From: Euonymus europaeus
Lineage: Eukaryota; Streptophyta; Magnoliopsida; Celastrales; Celastraceae
Direction of reading: 5' to 3'
Length of the DNA stretch: 64,000 nt
Assembly (NCBI GenBank): GCA_963580455.1
Contig: OY756965.1
Coordinates: 6,150,501-6,214,500 of the forward strand
The position numbers and the translations under genes were made by a program. A model generated the notes under the pieces. It was not told where the DNA came from. It ran no database searches and saw only the letters and a list, made by a program, of their open reading frames with translations. Numbering within the stretch: position 1 is the stretch's first letter; every line of letters starts with the position of its first letter. This document shows, one piece after another, positions 9,771 through 21,959 of this stretch.

Positions 9771-12225
9771 CAAAGTGAAAATATAGCCTGATGTGTTTTT
9801 CCTATCTTCAATTCAACTTGCATAATCACTATTAGTGTATCCAACTAATTTTCAGTCATCCTCCATTTTATATAGAATACCATGCTTCTTGGTTACTTGA
9901 AGATACCGTAATATCCTCTTAGCAGCTACAAGATGAAGTTTATTAGGCTCATTCATGACCCTTGCAACCACACTTACCAAATGCACTATGTCAGGCCTTG
10001 TGTTTATTAAATATATCAATGAGCCCACTAAGCTCCTGTAGCTTTTTGCATCTACGTTCTGAATATTGTCAACTTGCTTTAACTTCTCATTAGAAGCCAT
10101 GGGTGTAGACACAGGCTTGCTATGTTTCATGCGAAATCTTCTTAGCATGTCTTCAACATACTTCTCTTGTGAAATGAAAATTTCACCTTTTGATTGCTTT
10201 ACTTGAATGCCAAGGAAATACTTCATAAGTCGCAAGTCTGTCATTTCATATTCCTTCATCATTGCTCTCTTGAAATCTTCCATAATCTTCAAAATAGTAG
10301 CCGTGTAGATCAAGTCATCTACATATAGGCAAACTATTAGAAAATCTGCACCTTTTCTTCACATACAGTGATGGTTCAGAAGGACATTTTTTAAATTCAT
10401 TTTGATTGAAATAACCATTTCTCTTGTTATTCCAAGCTCAAAAAGCTTGTTTTAACCCATACAACGATTTTTGTAGACAATAGACTTTATGCTCTTCAAC
10501 ACTTACTTGATACCCTTCTGGTTGCTCAACATAAATGTTTTCTTCCAACTCTCCATTGACCATTGAGTATGGTCAATTTGACATCTAGCTGATAAATCGC
10601 CAATTCCATTTGGGCTGCTAAGGAAAGAAGAGTCCAAATTGTTTCCATACGCACAACTAGAGCAAATAGTCTCATTGAAATTTATCTCGGGCTATTGTGC
10701 ATATCCCTTTGCTACTAAACAAGCTTTTACGCTTTTGGATTAAGTCATCTTCATTATACTTGGTTTTATAAATCCATTTTAGTCCAATAACTTCTTCTCC
10801 TTGTGGAGGATCAACTAACTCCCACGTATGATTTTTTCCGTTCATTGTTATTTCTTCATCCATTGCTTTGCTCCACACACTTTCTCTAACAGCTTCATCA
10901 AAAATTATGTTGTTCACCGACAAAAAGTGCAAACTCACCAGAATCATAAATTTCTTGTAAATAATGTACCTTCCTAGGAGGTGAATTTGTATTTGTGCCA
11001 TATTCGTCTCCATTTATTGCACTTGGGTTGGACTCCAATGCATTTTGTGATGAACTTTCATGCTGAATATTCACTGGAGCATTGCTATCAGCCAAATAAG
11101 GTTGCTGAGAACTATCATCCTCCCATTTTGAGGCTGCCATTTCATCAAATATAACATCTCTTGCAATGTTCAAGTTATTAGTGTTGGGGTTGAAAAGATG
11201 ATACCCCTTGGACTCATCATAATATCCAATAAAAATAAACTTTTCACCTTTCTTATCATATTTTTCTCTTCAATCAGGAGGAATTAGAGAATATGTTATA
11301 CAACCAAATATCTTGAAATGATTCACATATGGCTTTTGCTTACTCCAAGCTTCATATGGAGTTTTGTTCCAAACAGCTTTTGTTGGAGATCGATTGAGAA
11401 TATATACTATTATACGTACTGCTTCCACCAAAAATTTGTTAGGAAGGTCTTTCCCTTTAAGCATGCTCCTGGCCATTTCTACAATTGTTCAATTTTTCCT
11501 CTCGGCCACCCAGTCTTTTGTGGGGTTCGACTAATTGTGAGCTGCCGCAGGATACCTTTCTCTTTGCAATAGTCCATGAATGACCTATAAACAAAGTCTC
11601 CTCCATGATCTATTCTCAAAGTCTTCAATTGACACCCACTTTTTCTTTCTGTAAAAGCTTTGAATTGTAGGAAAACTGAAAAAAGCATCTATTTTTTATC
11701 AATGAAATAAACCCACATCATCCTTTTATAAGCATCAACAAAGAGAGTGAAATATTTCTTGTTACTAAGTGAAGGTGTCATGGTTGGGCCATCGATGTCA
11801 GCATGTACCAATTCCAAAGGTGCTTGTGCTCTCCATGCAGTTTTGGGAATGTTAGCCTATGCATTTTGCAGTAGAGACATCCTTCACACACTTTTTCTTC
11901 TTTCTTGATAAGAGGAAGTCTAACAACCATATTTTTCTATTTGAGTAATTCTAGACCCCACATATTCAAATGCCTATATCTCAAATGCCATAGGTGGGAT
12001 TCAACAATAGTTTCACCTTGTAAAGTGTGGCTCTCTTCCATTGAAATGTGAAGTGGAAACACATTATTTAAGGTCATTTGAAATTTCGCAATAGTAGAAA
12101 TACTCTTCTTCTTAACAATCTTGCATTTTTCTTTATCAAAAAGAATACGATAACCACTCCTAAGTGCTTGGCCAACACTTAAAAGATTTTGACATAAATC
12201 TGGCACATAAAAGACATTATGGATG
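9771..12225 (-). pseudogene. Copia B gag-pol fragment, disrupted
   Basis: Running right to left on the minus strand: end of protease and pre-integrase (YVPDLCQNLLSVGQ, then LWHLRYRHLN; about 12225-11940); integrase (IDHGGDF and the KTPYEAW region; about 11690-11270); a linker and reverse transcriptase start (VWSKAMDEEI, LKWIYKTKYNEDD; about 10900-10700); RT with YVDDLIYT (about 10315); the STPMASNEKL and TRPDIVHLVSVV region (10240-9950); and the start of RNase H (NSDYAS, SGYIFTLG). Several frameshifts and stops separate these blocks. The 3' end is lost at about 9770, where an unrelated LTR-like sequence begins. The 5' end is cut at 12225 by the LTR of copia C. Confidence 0.85.
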
Positions 12226-12546
12226 TGTCTTTAAAAAGATTTGATCATATGCACACAAACAACATACAATCAAGATCCACTCAAACACACACAAGAATCA
12301 AAACAAAAAAAGACACAAGCTTTTAACGTGATTCGGCCAATAAAGCCTACATCCACGGAGCTACAATAGTGCTCCTTTTTTTTCTCTCTCAAATATTTTT
12401 TGTGTACATCTTACAACAAGAGTTCGGAGATATAAATAGAAAATTATAGGGACAAAAGTGTCAACTAACCCAGCCCAATGTACTGGCCCAATACACAACC
12501 AGTGTACTAATCCCAATAATATAACAAATAGTATCCAAACTTAACA
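12226..12546 (-). repeat. 3' LTR of copia C
   Basis: On the minus strand the LTR starts TGTTAAGTTTGG at 12546, immediately after the purine tract GTGAGAGAT, and ends with AAAGACA at about 12226. It is about 320 bp. The next base leftward resumes copia B coding sequence (protease and pre-integrase), which shows that copia C inserted into copia B. Confidence 0.7.
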
Positions 12547-12559
12547 ATCTCTCACTTGG

Positions 12560-12838
12560 ATACTATCAAGAAACTTTCAAAACAATTACATCAGTAACAT
12601 CCATATTGATAACCACATGTTGCAGCCTTGATCTTCGTCTTCAAGCTAGAAGACCAACTGAAGCTTTGCATAGCTTCAGCTTATCGACTATCACACTCTT
12701 CGTCAAAGCATCCACCAGGTTGTCATTCCCACAAATCTTCTCAAGCGTCAATAAACCTTCCTTGACAACTTGAAGGATATAATTATATCTCCTAAGAATG
12801 TGTTTAGTATTAGAATGGAAGATAGGATTCTTGGCAAG
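12560..12838 (-). pseudogene. Copia C RNase H, C-terminal part
   Basis: The minus-strand frame reads TLAKNPIFHSNTKHI and then LEKICGNDNLVDALTKSV, the conserved end of Copia RNase H (LAKNP...HTKHI...DxLTK). It completes the RNase H that starts at 17620-17398, on the other side of the inserted LTR. About 15 expected residues between the two halves are missing. The frame ends at 12641, before the polypurine tract and LTR. Confidence 0.85.
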
Positions 12839-15800
12839 TGTCGCAACCGATTTTGTGAAAGATAGATTTAAAGAAAAATAATATAAAATAAAAGAAGTCG
12901 CCACCAATTGAATAGGTGCAATTAGTCACCATAAAAATATTTTGATCAGCGAAAATCCAGAAAAAATGGGTAAGTAAGTTTGTTACGTGTGGGAAAAGTG
13001 TAAGGCACCCCACAACGTCTGTTTTAAAAACAATTGTTAATTTAACTTTTATTATCCCATTAAATGATTTAATAAAATTAATTGTGACAAAAATACGTAT
13101 ATAGGATAAAATAATTTTAGAAAAGATAAAAACTATATCGAAAGTCCAATATTGAGGTTCGTGGAATTTTTCCATACAATTGTCAAATTTCAAAAAGCAC
13201 TCTCATCTTAAGAATCTTTTTGAGGGTGCATCCAATGCAATCCCCAAATTAATTTCATCGTAGGTATATAATTTTTATGCACAAATAAAATATACAAGAT
13301 GAATGTTAAAAATTAAAATTAAACAAAACAAAAATAAAATAATAAATTTAAAAATAAAATAAAATAAAATAAAATAAAAATAAAAATAAAAATGACATTA
13401 AAATAAAACTAGAAAAATAAAACGAATGTAAAAATTAAAATTAAAACAAAAAAACGAAATTAAAATGTTGGGAACCGAGTTTTTGTGGATTAAACGATAT
13501 TGAAATTATCGTTAATCTCCTAATCAAACAACACCACATCATTCATATAATTCACACATAAACACGTTTCGAATAAATAACACATTAACATGTTAAACAA
13601 AAATAATGGATGAAATCTCGGTTCCCCTTTTTTTTTATTGTCAATCAATTATAGCAATCATACTATTAAATTAGTAGGATTAGAATTTAATAATTAATTG
13701 CTTTTCATGCAATGATTCATGGACCCAATAAACATCAAGACAATTTTCAATCAAAATCCAAGTATTATAACTCATTTTGGCCCCAAAAAAAAAGAAAATC
13801 CAATTCTGACAGCAGGCCTGCCCATTTAGCCTCTTAATTCACCTACCTTAGTTTACAAACCCAGCCCAATATCTATTAAATATTTTTCCATGTACAAACC
13901 CAAATAAGTTATTAAAAGCCCAAGCAAACAATGTAAACATATGAAGCCCAAAACCTATGAAAATTGCCCATCTAGCCCAATTTTTATTAAGTTAATATCC
14001 ACATATAACACTAACCTCAAGGCCATTAATTTACACCAAACTAAAAACACAACATTGCATATCCAAAGAATTTCTATAATATTTCTATACAACAAGAAGA
14101 CCTAATTTCATCTTTTACAGAGATTTGAAGGGAAAACAAGCATCAACCTGGAGTAAATTACAATCATTTTGGAAGATCAGTAAATCTTAATGGCACAAAA
14201 GACATCTCCCGTCTAAGACAGAACCCTAAAATAAACTCTCAGTATCATTCAAAGCCACCCAACACATATAGATTCATATTCAATTCACTAAAAACATTCA
14301 TGGATATCAAATACAGAACAACCAAATTGTTCTTCCTTTGGCTTTCCAGCCATCGAACGTCAATCCAAACAGATACATCTTCCCCCAGTCCATGATTGAT
14401 GCGTGCCGAGCGCGTCAAAAAAATAATAATTACCTTACCCTACAACCTATCTAGTAGAAGTGATGAGTACGGGTCGATCCTCAGAGAGCAAAGTGACAAA
14501 TTAAATGGTTAACGTGCCTAAGAAAAAAAAAGGGGGGGGGGGGTTTGTTTGTTTTCAATCTAATTCAACTAGAATGTAAGAATGAGCAAGAAAATATGGA
14601 AAATATGAAGTAACAACCTTCGGGTCAAGGAAAATTGAACAACCAATAGATGGATTCATCATAGACTCTCAAGAGACACATTCAACATCGAACACTTAGC
14701 CAAATTTATCCACAAGGTAAATAAATCATAATCTCCAATCAGTTATTAAAGTGAACTCAGCATCCACAATTAATTCTTGTTATCAATCGAATTGGTATTA
14801 AGCAATCCTCTTCCTATCAATAACAACATTCAGTTCTATGGAGAAGCTAAGGCTGAACAATAATTTATCAAGCAAAAATCATTTAATTCATCCCATAATT
14901 TTCCTTAGGCATACAATGAAAAATTGGATCATAATCACGCTGCCCAATTGCTACTCTAACCAAGCAACACAACAATTTCTTATCATGCGCTTAGTCTAGC
15001 ATTCAACCACACAAATTAATATGCACCTCAATCAATTAATTCATGCAATCATCAACAAGAACAATAGAAAACTATGGATATTCGAATCAAGAATGATAAT
15101 AAATATAAAGAGTTGAGTCTCAAAATCACATGAATTGAAATCAAATCCCTTGAACCAAAGAAATAAACTAGCTGACCATCGTGCGAAGAAAAACCTACGT
15201 GCTATTCAAAATCCTATGCTTCTCTCCTCCTCCCCTCTGGCCTAAACCGTCTCCCTTATGAAGAACTAGTCCCCTCTCACGTCTCCTAAATACAACCCAA
15301 TAAAGAGTCCCAAAATCACTCAGTTTCCTTAACTTCTTAGGAAACACAAGTCTGTTCTGATCTTCTATCTTAATTCTGGGCTAAATGGTGCATATTCGGG
15401 ACTGTAACCCTTCATAAACGTTGTATCCCAGATGTGTAGATAATTATGGGCTTTTGAATCACTCAATTTGGATATCGGACGCGCAAGTTATGGCCTTCTA
15501 AAGGTCCAATCTGCAGAAAGGAATCCCCTGCTTCCGATAGGACTTCCAAACGTGACTTTGGACCAACGATTAACGGCCCAAACGTACTCCAATTTGTGTG
15601 AACCAGCACTTCCTGAAAATATTGAGATGTTCTCTAAAATTTTGTTGAAAATTGCATCTCATTCCATCAGCTCCTTCTACCTCGTAACCTGCAAAGTATC
15701 CGCGAAGGTCTCAAAGTACAATAATCTTAGAAATTCCACTTTTAAACACACTTTATTATCATTCCTCCATTGAGGTCATACACATAAAATATAAACAAAA

Positions 15801-17397
15801 ACTAATCCCGTAACGCACAAGATTGAATGATTTGACCATATAAAAGGAATGTAAATATATAGAAATCCGATCACATCAATGATCCATTGGGCATCAAGGG
15901 CACATAAAAAATGAAATAATCTTGCAGTTCTATTATAACCAGAACATATGGCCAACAAATAGCAACAGATAATCAAATATTTGATGACTATAGAGCAAGA
16001 CCAGTGGTGCAGAGAACCTAATTACTCACATTGGACTTCATCCTTCAAAAACTAAGGCATTGGAACATCAAAATTCTCAAGAAAACCTCAAAACACAGAA
16101 CACAAATAATCCAGTTTTGAATCCAATCCAATGTTGCAATATAAACCGCAATCCATCAATGGGACACGCATACTTGAGGAAATAGAACACAAAAGGAAAA
16201 ACCGCAATAAATTCAACATATCAAGCAAGATTTATGAACTGTCATATACCTTCCCAATAAACGATTGAACTACAAATTTTACAAAAGAGAAAATAAGAAA
16301 AAATAGAGCCAAGAAGGATCGAAGCTCCTGATTTTCAGGTGTGGTTGAAGGAGCATAAAGAATACGGTCTGGTAATTGTGAGTAATGAAAAAGTTTTTCT
16401 AACAATTGAACAAAAATTTTGGTGGCTAATCTAAGAAAACCAAAAAGCCAATGGATAAACCCTCCCAAAAATCCAATCTCACGACTAGCTCTCTCTGGAA
16501 CTTCTTCTCGAAATCTCTCTTTTCCTGGAAATTTTCCGATTCCACAAGAAAAATCCGTAAGCCAAAGAAAGAAAGAAACCCCTAAGAACCCTTATCTCAC
16601 GACTAGATCTTTTTCTAGGATTCTCTCCAGAAATCCTGCCGAAAATCCCTCGGAAAAAACCTTTCCTTCTCTTTTTTCTTCTCTCTCGAAATCGTCCCCG
16701 AAATCCCCTCCGAACTCTGGTCACTTAGCTAGGACTTCAACCCAAAAACAAAAAACAAAAAAAACAAAAAAGAAATCCCAAAATTTCTCGACTAACTTCT
16801 TCTCCCTAGGATTCTCTCCGAAAATATCCTCCTCCAATTGAACCCCGGCACCTCTTTTTATACTCCCAAAACTCGAATCAAATTCCCCAAAAATCAAGAT
16901 ATGCGGCTCTGATTGTCAACCTAAATCCCTCATTTTCTTTCTTTCCTAATTCTTCTTTGAATTTTGGTGCTCTCTTTCTCTTTTTTCAAACTTTGGTGCC
17001 TCTCCTCTTGTCTTCTTCCACTTTCCGGACGGCGCTTTCCTCTATTTCTTTTGTTTTTTTGCTTTTCTTTCTTCTTGATTAGGGTTAGCTTGCCATTTGG
17101 GTAAATGTAGCTTGGGCCGGGCCTTTATTCTAATATTTAGGTTAAGTAAAGGCTTGGCCTGGGCTTTAGCTGTTGGTTGGGGTGATTTTTGGTTTGAGTT
17201 GAACTGGGCCTTGGCTTGTTAAATATTAATGGTTTGGCTTATTGGGGTCAATTGTTTAGACAAATACATGGACCTTTAAATTGGTTTCTTGAATTTTCAT
17301 TTAAACTTGAATTTTGATTTGGATCCAAGTTTTAACTCTAATCCAACCTATATTTTGGGTTTTATATCTTTCTTAATTTTGGACCTTTACCATTACA
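12839..17397 (+). mobile_element. Tat/Ogre-like LTR inserted in copia C
   Basis: The insert begins TGTCGCAACCGATTTTG, followed by GAAGTCGCCACCAATTG and AGGCACCCCACAACGTC. This arrangement is familiar from the start of Tat/Ogre-type gypsy LTRs (TGTCGCGAC..., GTCGCCACC, AGGCACCCC). It ends near ...CATTACA at 17397. No internal gag or pol is visible, so it is a solo LTR or a non-autonomous element, itself enlarged by the 1.48 kb solo LTR at 14397-15878. No target duplication was found, and a short piece of the copia target seems to be deleted. Plus-strand frames such as 16419-16841 come from imperfect CTCTCACGACTAG-type subrepeats and are not genes. Confidence 0.6.
14397..15878. mobile_element. 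Solo LTR with perfect 5-bp target duplication
   Basis: The 1482-bp segment starts TGATGCGTGCCGAGCGCG and ends GATCACATCA, giving TGATG/CATCA inverted termini. It is flanked by identical ATGAT (14392-14396 and 15879-15883). Removing it restores a continuous ...CAGTCCATGATCCATTGG... host sequence. There is no primer-binding site, polypurine tract or gag/pol, so it is read as a solo LTR of unknown family. The 101-codon frame at 15468-15773 lies inside and shows no recognisable domain. Confidence 0.8.
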
Positions 17398-20300
17398 TTT
17401 TTTCCAACTCTTTCATTAGTTCTTGCAACCATTCCATCTCCTTTGCAGCTTCTGTTATAGAAACATATTCTGCTTCAGTAGAAGATAAAGCAACAACCTT
17501 TTGTAGCTTGGAACTCCAAGAAACAACAATACCTCCCAAGGTAAAAACATCGTTTATAGTGCTCTTGCAACTGTCAAAGTCACCAGTCAAATCAGCATCT
17601 ACAAACCATTCTAGCTTCAATTGACCTGAACTAAAAGTCTACTCATAATCAACAATTCCACAAAAGTGTCTCATAATCCACTTCACAGTCTCCCAGTGCT
17701 TCTTTCCTGGATTACTCATATACCTGCTGACTACTCCCACTGTATGAGCAATATATGGTCGAATGCAGGTCATAGCATACATAAGGGAACCAATAGCATA
17801 AGCAACAGTAATCTTACTCATTTGCTCCCACTCAACATCACTTCTAGGTGACTGATCTTTGCACAGCTTGAAATGACTCCCCAAAGGTGTAGCAACTGGC
17901 TTTGCTTTGTCCATATTGAACCTGCTCAAAACTTTTGTCACATACTCAGATTGAGAAAGTTTTAAAGTACCTTTGGTTCTGTCTCTCATAATTCCCATTC
18001 CAAGGATTTTCTTAGCATTCTCCAAATCCTTCATTTCAAATTGGCTTGACAGCTGTTGTTTCAGATTATTAATCTCTTTGATGCTTAATCCTGCAATCAA
18101 CATGTCATCGACATACAACAACAAAATAATATACAAGTCATCAAACAGTTTAAAACAACATCAATGATCTTGCTCACTTCTGGTGTAACCTAAACTGATC
18201 AAGAAGTTATTTAACTTCATATTCCACTGTCTAGGAGCTTGCTTCAAACCATACAAGGTCTTCTTCAGTTTACACACAAGCTTTTCTTTTCCCTATACTA
18301 AGAACCCTTTTGGCTAATGCATATAAATCACTTCCTCCAATTCACCATGAACAAAAACTGTCTTTACAACTAGCTGCTCCACATGTAAATTCTCACTAGC
18401 CACAATTCTCAGTACCATTATGATTGTGGACATCTTTGCTACAGGAGAGAATTTTTTTGAATAATCGATGTCATACCTCTATTCAAAGCCTTTCACAACA
18501 AGTCTGATCTTGTATTGTTTGCTTCCATCATGTTCTGTCTTGACCTGATACACTCATTTGTTGTGCAAAGCCTTCTTTTCTGCTGGTAGTTTCAATAACT
18601 CTCAAGTCTGATTCTTCATCAAAGAATACATCTCTTCTTTCATAGACAACTCCTACTTCTTTCACATCATGTTTAGCTTCTACAAAGCTTTCGGGCTCAT
18701 CATTATCAGTCAACAAGATATAATGTAAAGAAGGAAAATAACGTTCAAAAGCTCTTACTGTTCTAGTAGACCTCTGTAGAGTAACTGATGATCCCAAAAC
18801 CTATAGACAAATTGATCATCTCCATAACCAATGAAGAAGCATTTTCTTGATTTAGCATCAAGCTTGCTGCGATCATCAGAATCAACATGTACATAAGAAA
18901 TACAACCAAACACTCTAAGGTGTGAAAACTTTACCTCTTTACCACTCCAAAACTTCCTCGGGCAGCTTATTCTCCAGTGGAACTGATGGACTTCGATTAA
19001 TCAGATCACATGCGATGTTAATTGCATCAACCCAAATCATCTTTGGCAACCCCAAATGAATTCTTATGCTTCTAGCAAGTTCGTTAATAGTTCTGTTCAT
19101 TCGCGCAACACCATTCTACTGCGGTGTTCCTGGGATAGTTTTCTCCATCCCAATCCCATTTGTAGCACAATACTCCCTGAAATCACTATCAACATATTCT
19201 CCACCATTATCAGATCTCAAACATTTCAATTTCAAACCAGTTTCAGTTTGAACAAGAGCTTTCCACTTCTTGAATATGCAGAACAAATTAGATTTATTTT
19301 TCATAAAATAAACCCACAATTTTCTGCTGCAATCATCAATAAATGTAACATAATAGCTGGAGCCACCGAGAGAAGTAACTGGAGAAGGCCCCCACACATC
19401 AGTGTGTACCAAGTCAAGCTTGTTCTTCCTTAGCATTCTTCCACTTGTTAGAAAACTGAGCTTCTTCTGCTTCCTCATAATGCAACTCTCACACGTGTCA
19501 AGATGAATCTTCAGGACTCCAGGAAATTTTCCCTTTGGCACAAGTTCCTTCATACCCTTTAGACTCATGTGACCAACTCTCTCATGTCATAGGGTTGATT
19601 CATTAAATCCCTCTGCAACAGCAGCAGTACCAGTGCAATTAGAACTAATAATATAGAGTACCGGCTTTTTTCCTCGAGCAACTACCATTGCTTCCTTTGT
19701 CACTTTCCATGCACAAGCACCAAATATCACAGAATAGCCATTGTCATCCAACTGACCATTCGAAATCAAATTTTTCTTCAATTGCAAAACATGTCTGACT
19801 TTCTGCAAAGCCCAAACTGAATCATTCAAACTCTTGATTTTGACTTCTCCCATGCCCAAAATCACCAGCTACATAAGTCTACATGATCTCCTAATATGTT
19901 GTAGTATGAAAAGAAGGCCCTAAATCCATAACCCAGATATCAGTGTTTGAATCAACAAATAACAACAAAGCATCATGAGCATCGTCTATTACTGTGTTGA
20001 CATCGACTTTCTTGTTTCCTTCTTCCTTTAAAGACCAAAAATTTTTCATAGTGTGACCTTACTTACCACAATGTCAATAGCCGTCTTGTTTCTCGCCAAA
20101 ACAAGAATTACTTCTACCTCTCCATAATCTGGATTTGCTGCGACCAGAATTTTTGTCTGACTGTCTACCTCTGTCTGACTGTCTACCTCTGTCATTTACA
20201 TTGAAGGATGAACCAAAACTTGAGGATTCACCGGCATCTTTTCTTCTGGATTCTTCACTCAAAATATGATCTTTCACAGCATTATAAGTAAGTTTTTGTT

Positions 20301-20804
20301 TGCTAGTAGAATTTCTAACAACTGTTCTCATAGTCTCCCAACTATTTGGCAAAGATGCCAAAACAATCAATGCCCGCACTTCATCTTCAAATTTAATCTC
20401 AACCGACTCCAATTGATTTACGATATCATTAAATTCATTCAAGTGCTTTGCAACAGGCGTACCTTCTTGCATTTTCAAATTGAACAGTTTTTTCATCAAG
20501 TGCACTTTATGATTCGTCGTTGGCGTCTCATACATTTCTGACAATGTATCCTTGAGTTGCTTCGTAGTTGTCGGCATGGAAACATTATGAGAACACTCCA
20601 TGTTAGAGTTAATCGAATAACTCATAACACTTGTCTGTCTAAGAGTTTCCATTTTTCATCGGGCATCTTTTTCTATTGCTTACTAAGAAGAGGCAAATGC
20701 ATCTTCTTACCATACAAGAAATCCTCGATCTTCATACGCCAATATGCGAAGTCGGTACCATCAAATTTTTCAAACCCTGCAACTTTAGCTTCATCGGTAG
20801 CCAT
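17398..20804 (-). pseudogene. Copia C gag-pol, disrupted
   Basis: From the right: gag starts at ATG 20804 (MATDEAKVAGFEKFDG) and has in-frame stops near 20675 and 20640. Gag continues (DTLSEMYETP, KVHLMKKLFNLKMQEG, LASLPNSWETM) to a damaged CCHC knuckle near 20070. The protease motif reads DLGPS in place of DSG, so its catalytic site is altered (about 19905). Pre-integrase and integrase carry HTDVWGPS and SDNGGEY (19568-19116). Reverse transcriptase includes YVDDMLIAG (18110) and PVATPLGSHFKL. RNase H starts DADLTGDFDSCKS, ALSSTEAEY (17620-17398) and resumes at 12838. Frameshifts and stops break the frame at many points. Confidence 0.88.
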
Positions 20805-21443
20805 AGCTCCCACTCAATAATCAGACCATAAAATTATCAAATAATCCACTTGAATCTTATTTACTTCTAAGATGACATATGGTCCCTAGAAGCAATACAA
20901 TCTCTTTCAAAAAAATTACCCACCAGTGCAGGGAATCCTTCCACTTAAAAGAAAAAAAATCCAAACTATCAACAGTAAACCCATAGCAAATTCAACACCA
21001 AATTTGCACACTTTTGTTCAAAAAAATGGGCCCCACAATTTAATACAAGGTAGACATGATGCTGGTCCACTACTCCAAGATTTACTTAATATAAATTCAA
21101 TAAGTCAAAGTAGTGCACTTCACCTTTTTAAGTGGAACCCATGTATTGATGCCACCACCTGTCTGCCTCTCCACTTGAGTCTTGCTGTCTTATATTTCAC
21201 ACCAACAACTACACTTATTGTTTGGCTTTGTAGCTACCGATCTTGATCTCTGGTTCTAGTTATTGGTGCTCCTAAAGCTGAACTTGAGGACTATACTCAA
21301 GCTCGCCATCAAAACCACAGTTCACCATTAACTAGTGGACACAGTGCTTCTCCTCCAACTTATGGCCAACACCTCTCTACCTCGTGAATCCAGGCTAAAA
21401 CTTCTAGTCAACAACACTTCCAACATACGTCTTTGAGAGGTGA
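20805..21443. other. Region between copia C gag and the gypsy element
   Basis: This stretch should hold the copia C leader, primer-binding site and 5' LTR, but nothing in it matches the 3' LTR at 12226-12546, and no TGGTATCAGAGC-type primer-binding site is visible. It may be a long leader, an older LTR of another element, or target DNA. Confidence 0.4.
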
Positions 21444-21496
21444 GAGATGTATAACCCATTCTGAGATGTATAACCCATTCTGAGATGTATAACCCA
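21444..21496 (+). repeat. 19-bp tandem repeat at truncated LTR junction
   Basis: GAGATGTATAACCCATTCT occurs at 21444-21462 and 21463-21481, with a third partial copy (21482-21496) that runs directly into the truncated gypsy LTR. The shared ATAACCCA at the junction suggests microhomology-driven repair or slippage. Confidence 0.85.
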
Positions 21497-21615
21497 GGGC
21501 GATAATCTCAAGGCTGGGCTGGGCCGGGCCAGTCATTAAATAAAGCTGTCCTCCGGGACACATTAATGGTGATACGTGTTATCATTCTATTCGTGGAGTT
21601 ATTTTAGACATATCA
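21491..21615 (-). repeat. Truncated 3' LTR of the Tat element
   Basis: On the minus strand it begins TGATATGTCTAAAATAAC, the same start as the 5' LTR at 31085, and stays alignable for about 125 bp before breaking off at 21491. The remaining 450 bp or so of the LTR are missing. Confidence 0.85.
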
Positions 21616-21959
21616 GTTGTCCCCCAACTCTTGAATTGATGCGTCGTCCTCACGAATTTCAATGCAAGACTTATGTCAGGAGATTTAATGCCGAGGAGAC
21701 GTTTGAAATCAACGGCCCAGATCCAGGCCGATGAGCTGTAAGTTATCCTTGGCCATCTGATCCGGGTCAAGAAATTCTATAAATAGAGCACAATTTTGAC
21801 TCATTCTACCATCACTATCATCACTTCCATTTGCTCCACTTCCGTGCCATGCCAAAATTTCAATATAGTTCCGAGTTGTCCCGTGAAAAATCGTCACGAG
21901 CCGCACAGATTTTCTTTTCCAAGTTAGTCATCTTTTTTGTTTTCATTCTGTAGTAGCTC

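Larger units (their letters stand above)
12226..20880 (-). mobile_element. Ty1/copia retrotransposon C, itself interrupted
   Basis: A minus-strand copia element with a gag start at 20804 and its 3' LTR at 12226-12546. A 4.56 kb LTR insertion at 12839-17397 splits its RNase H. The coding style (gag starting MATDEAKVAGFEKFDG, and the QMSKI/YAIGSLMYAM/VGVVSRYMSNPG reverse transcriptase tail) resembles TNT1/Tork-type plant copia elements. I could not find a matching 5' LTR or primer-binding site right of the gag start, so its right end is approximate. Confidence 0.75.

Noticed and set aside
15468..15773. 101-codon frame
   Set aside because: It lies within a solo LTR and no domain is recognised.
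16419..16841. 140-codon Ser/Lys-rich frame
   Set aside because: It lies in LTR sequence with imperfect CTCACGACTAG subrepeats and has low-complexity composition.
20805..21443. Copia C 5' LTR
   Set aside because: I compared it with the 3' LTR by eye and found no match; not called.
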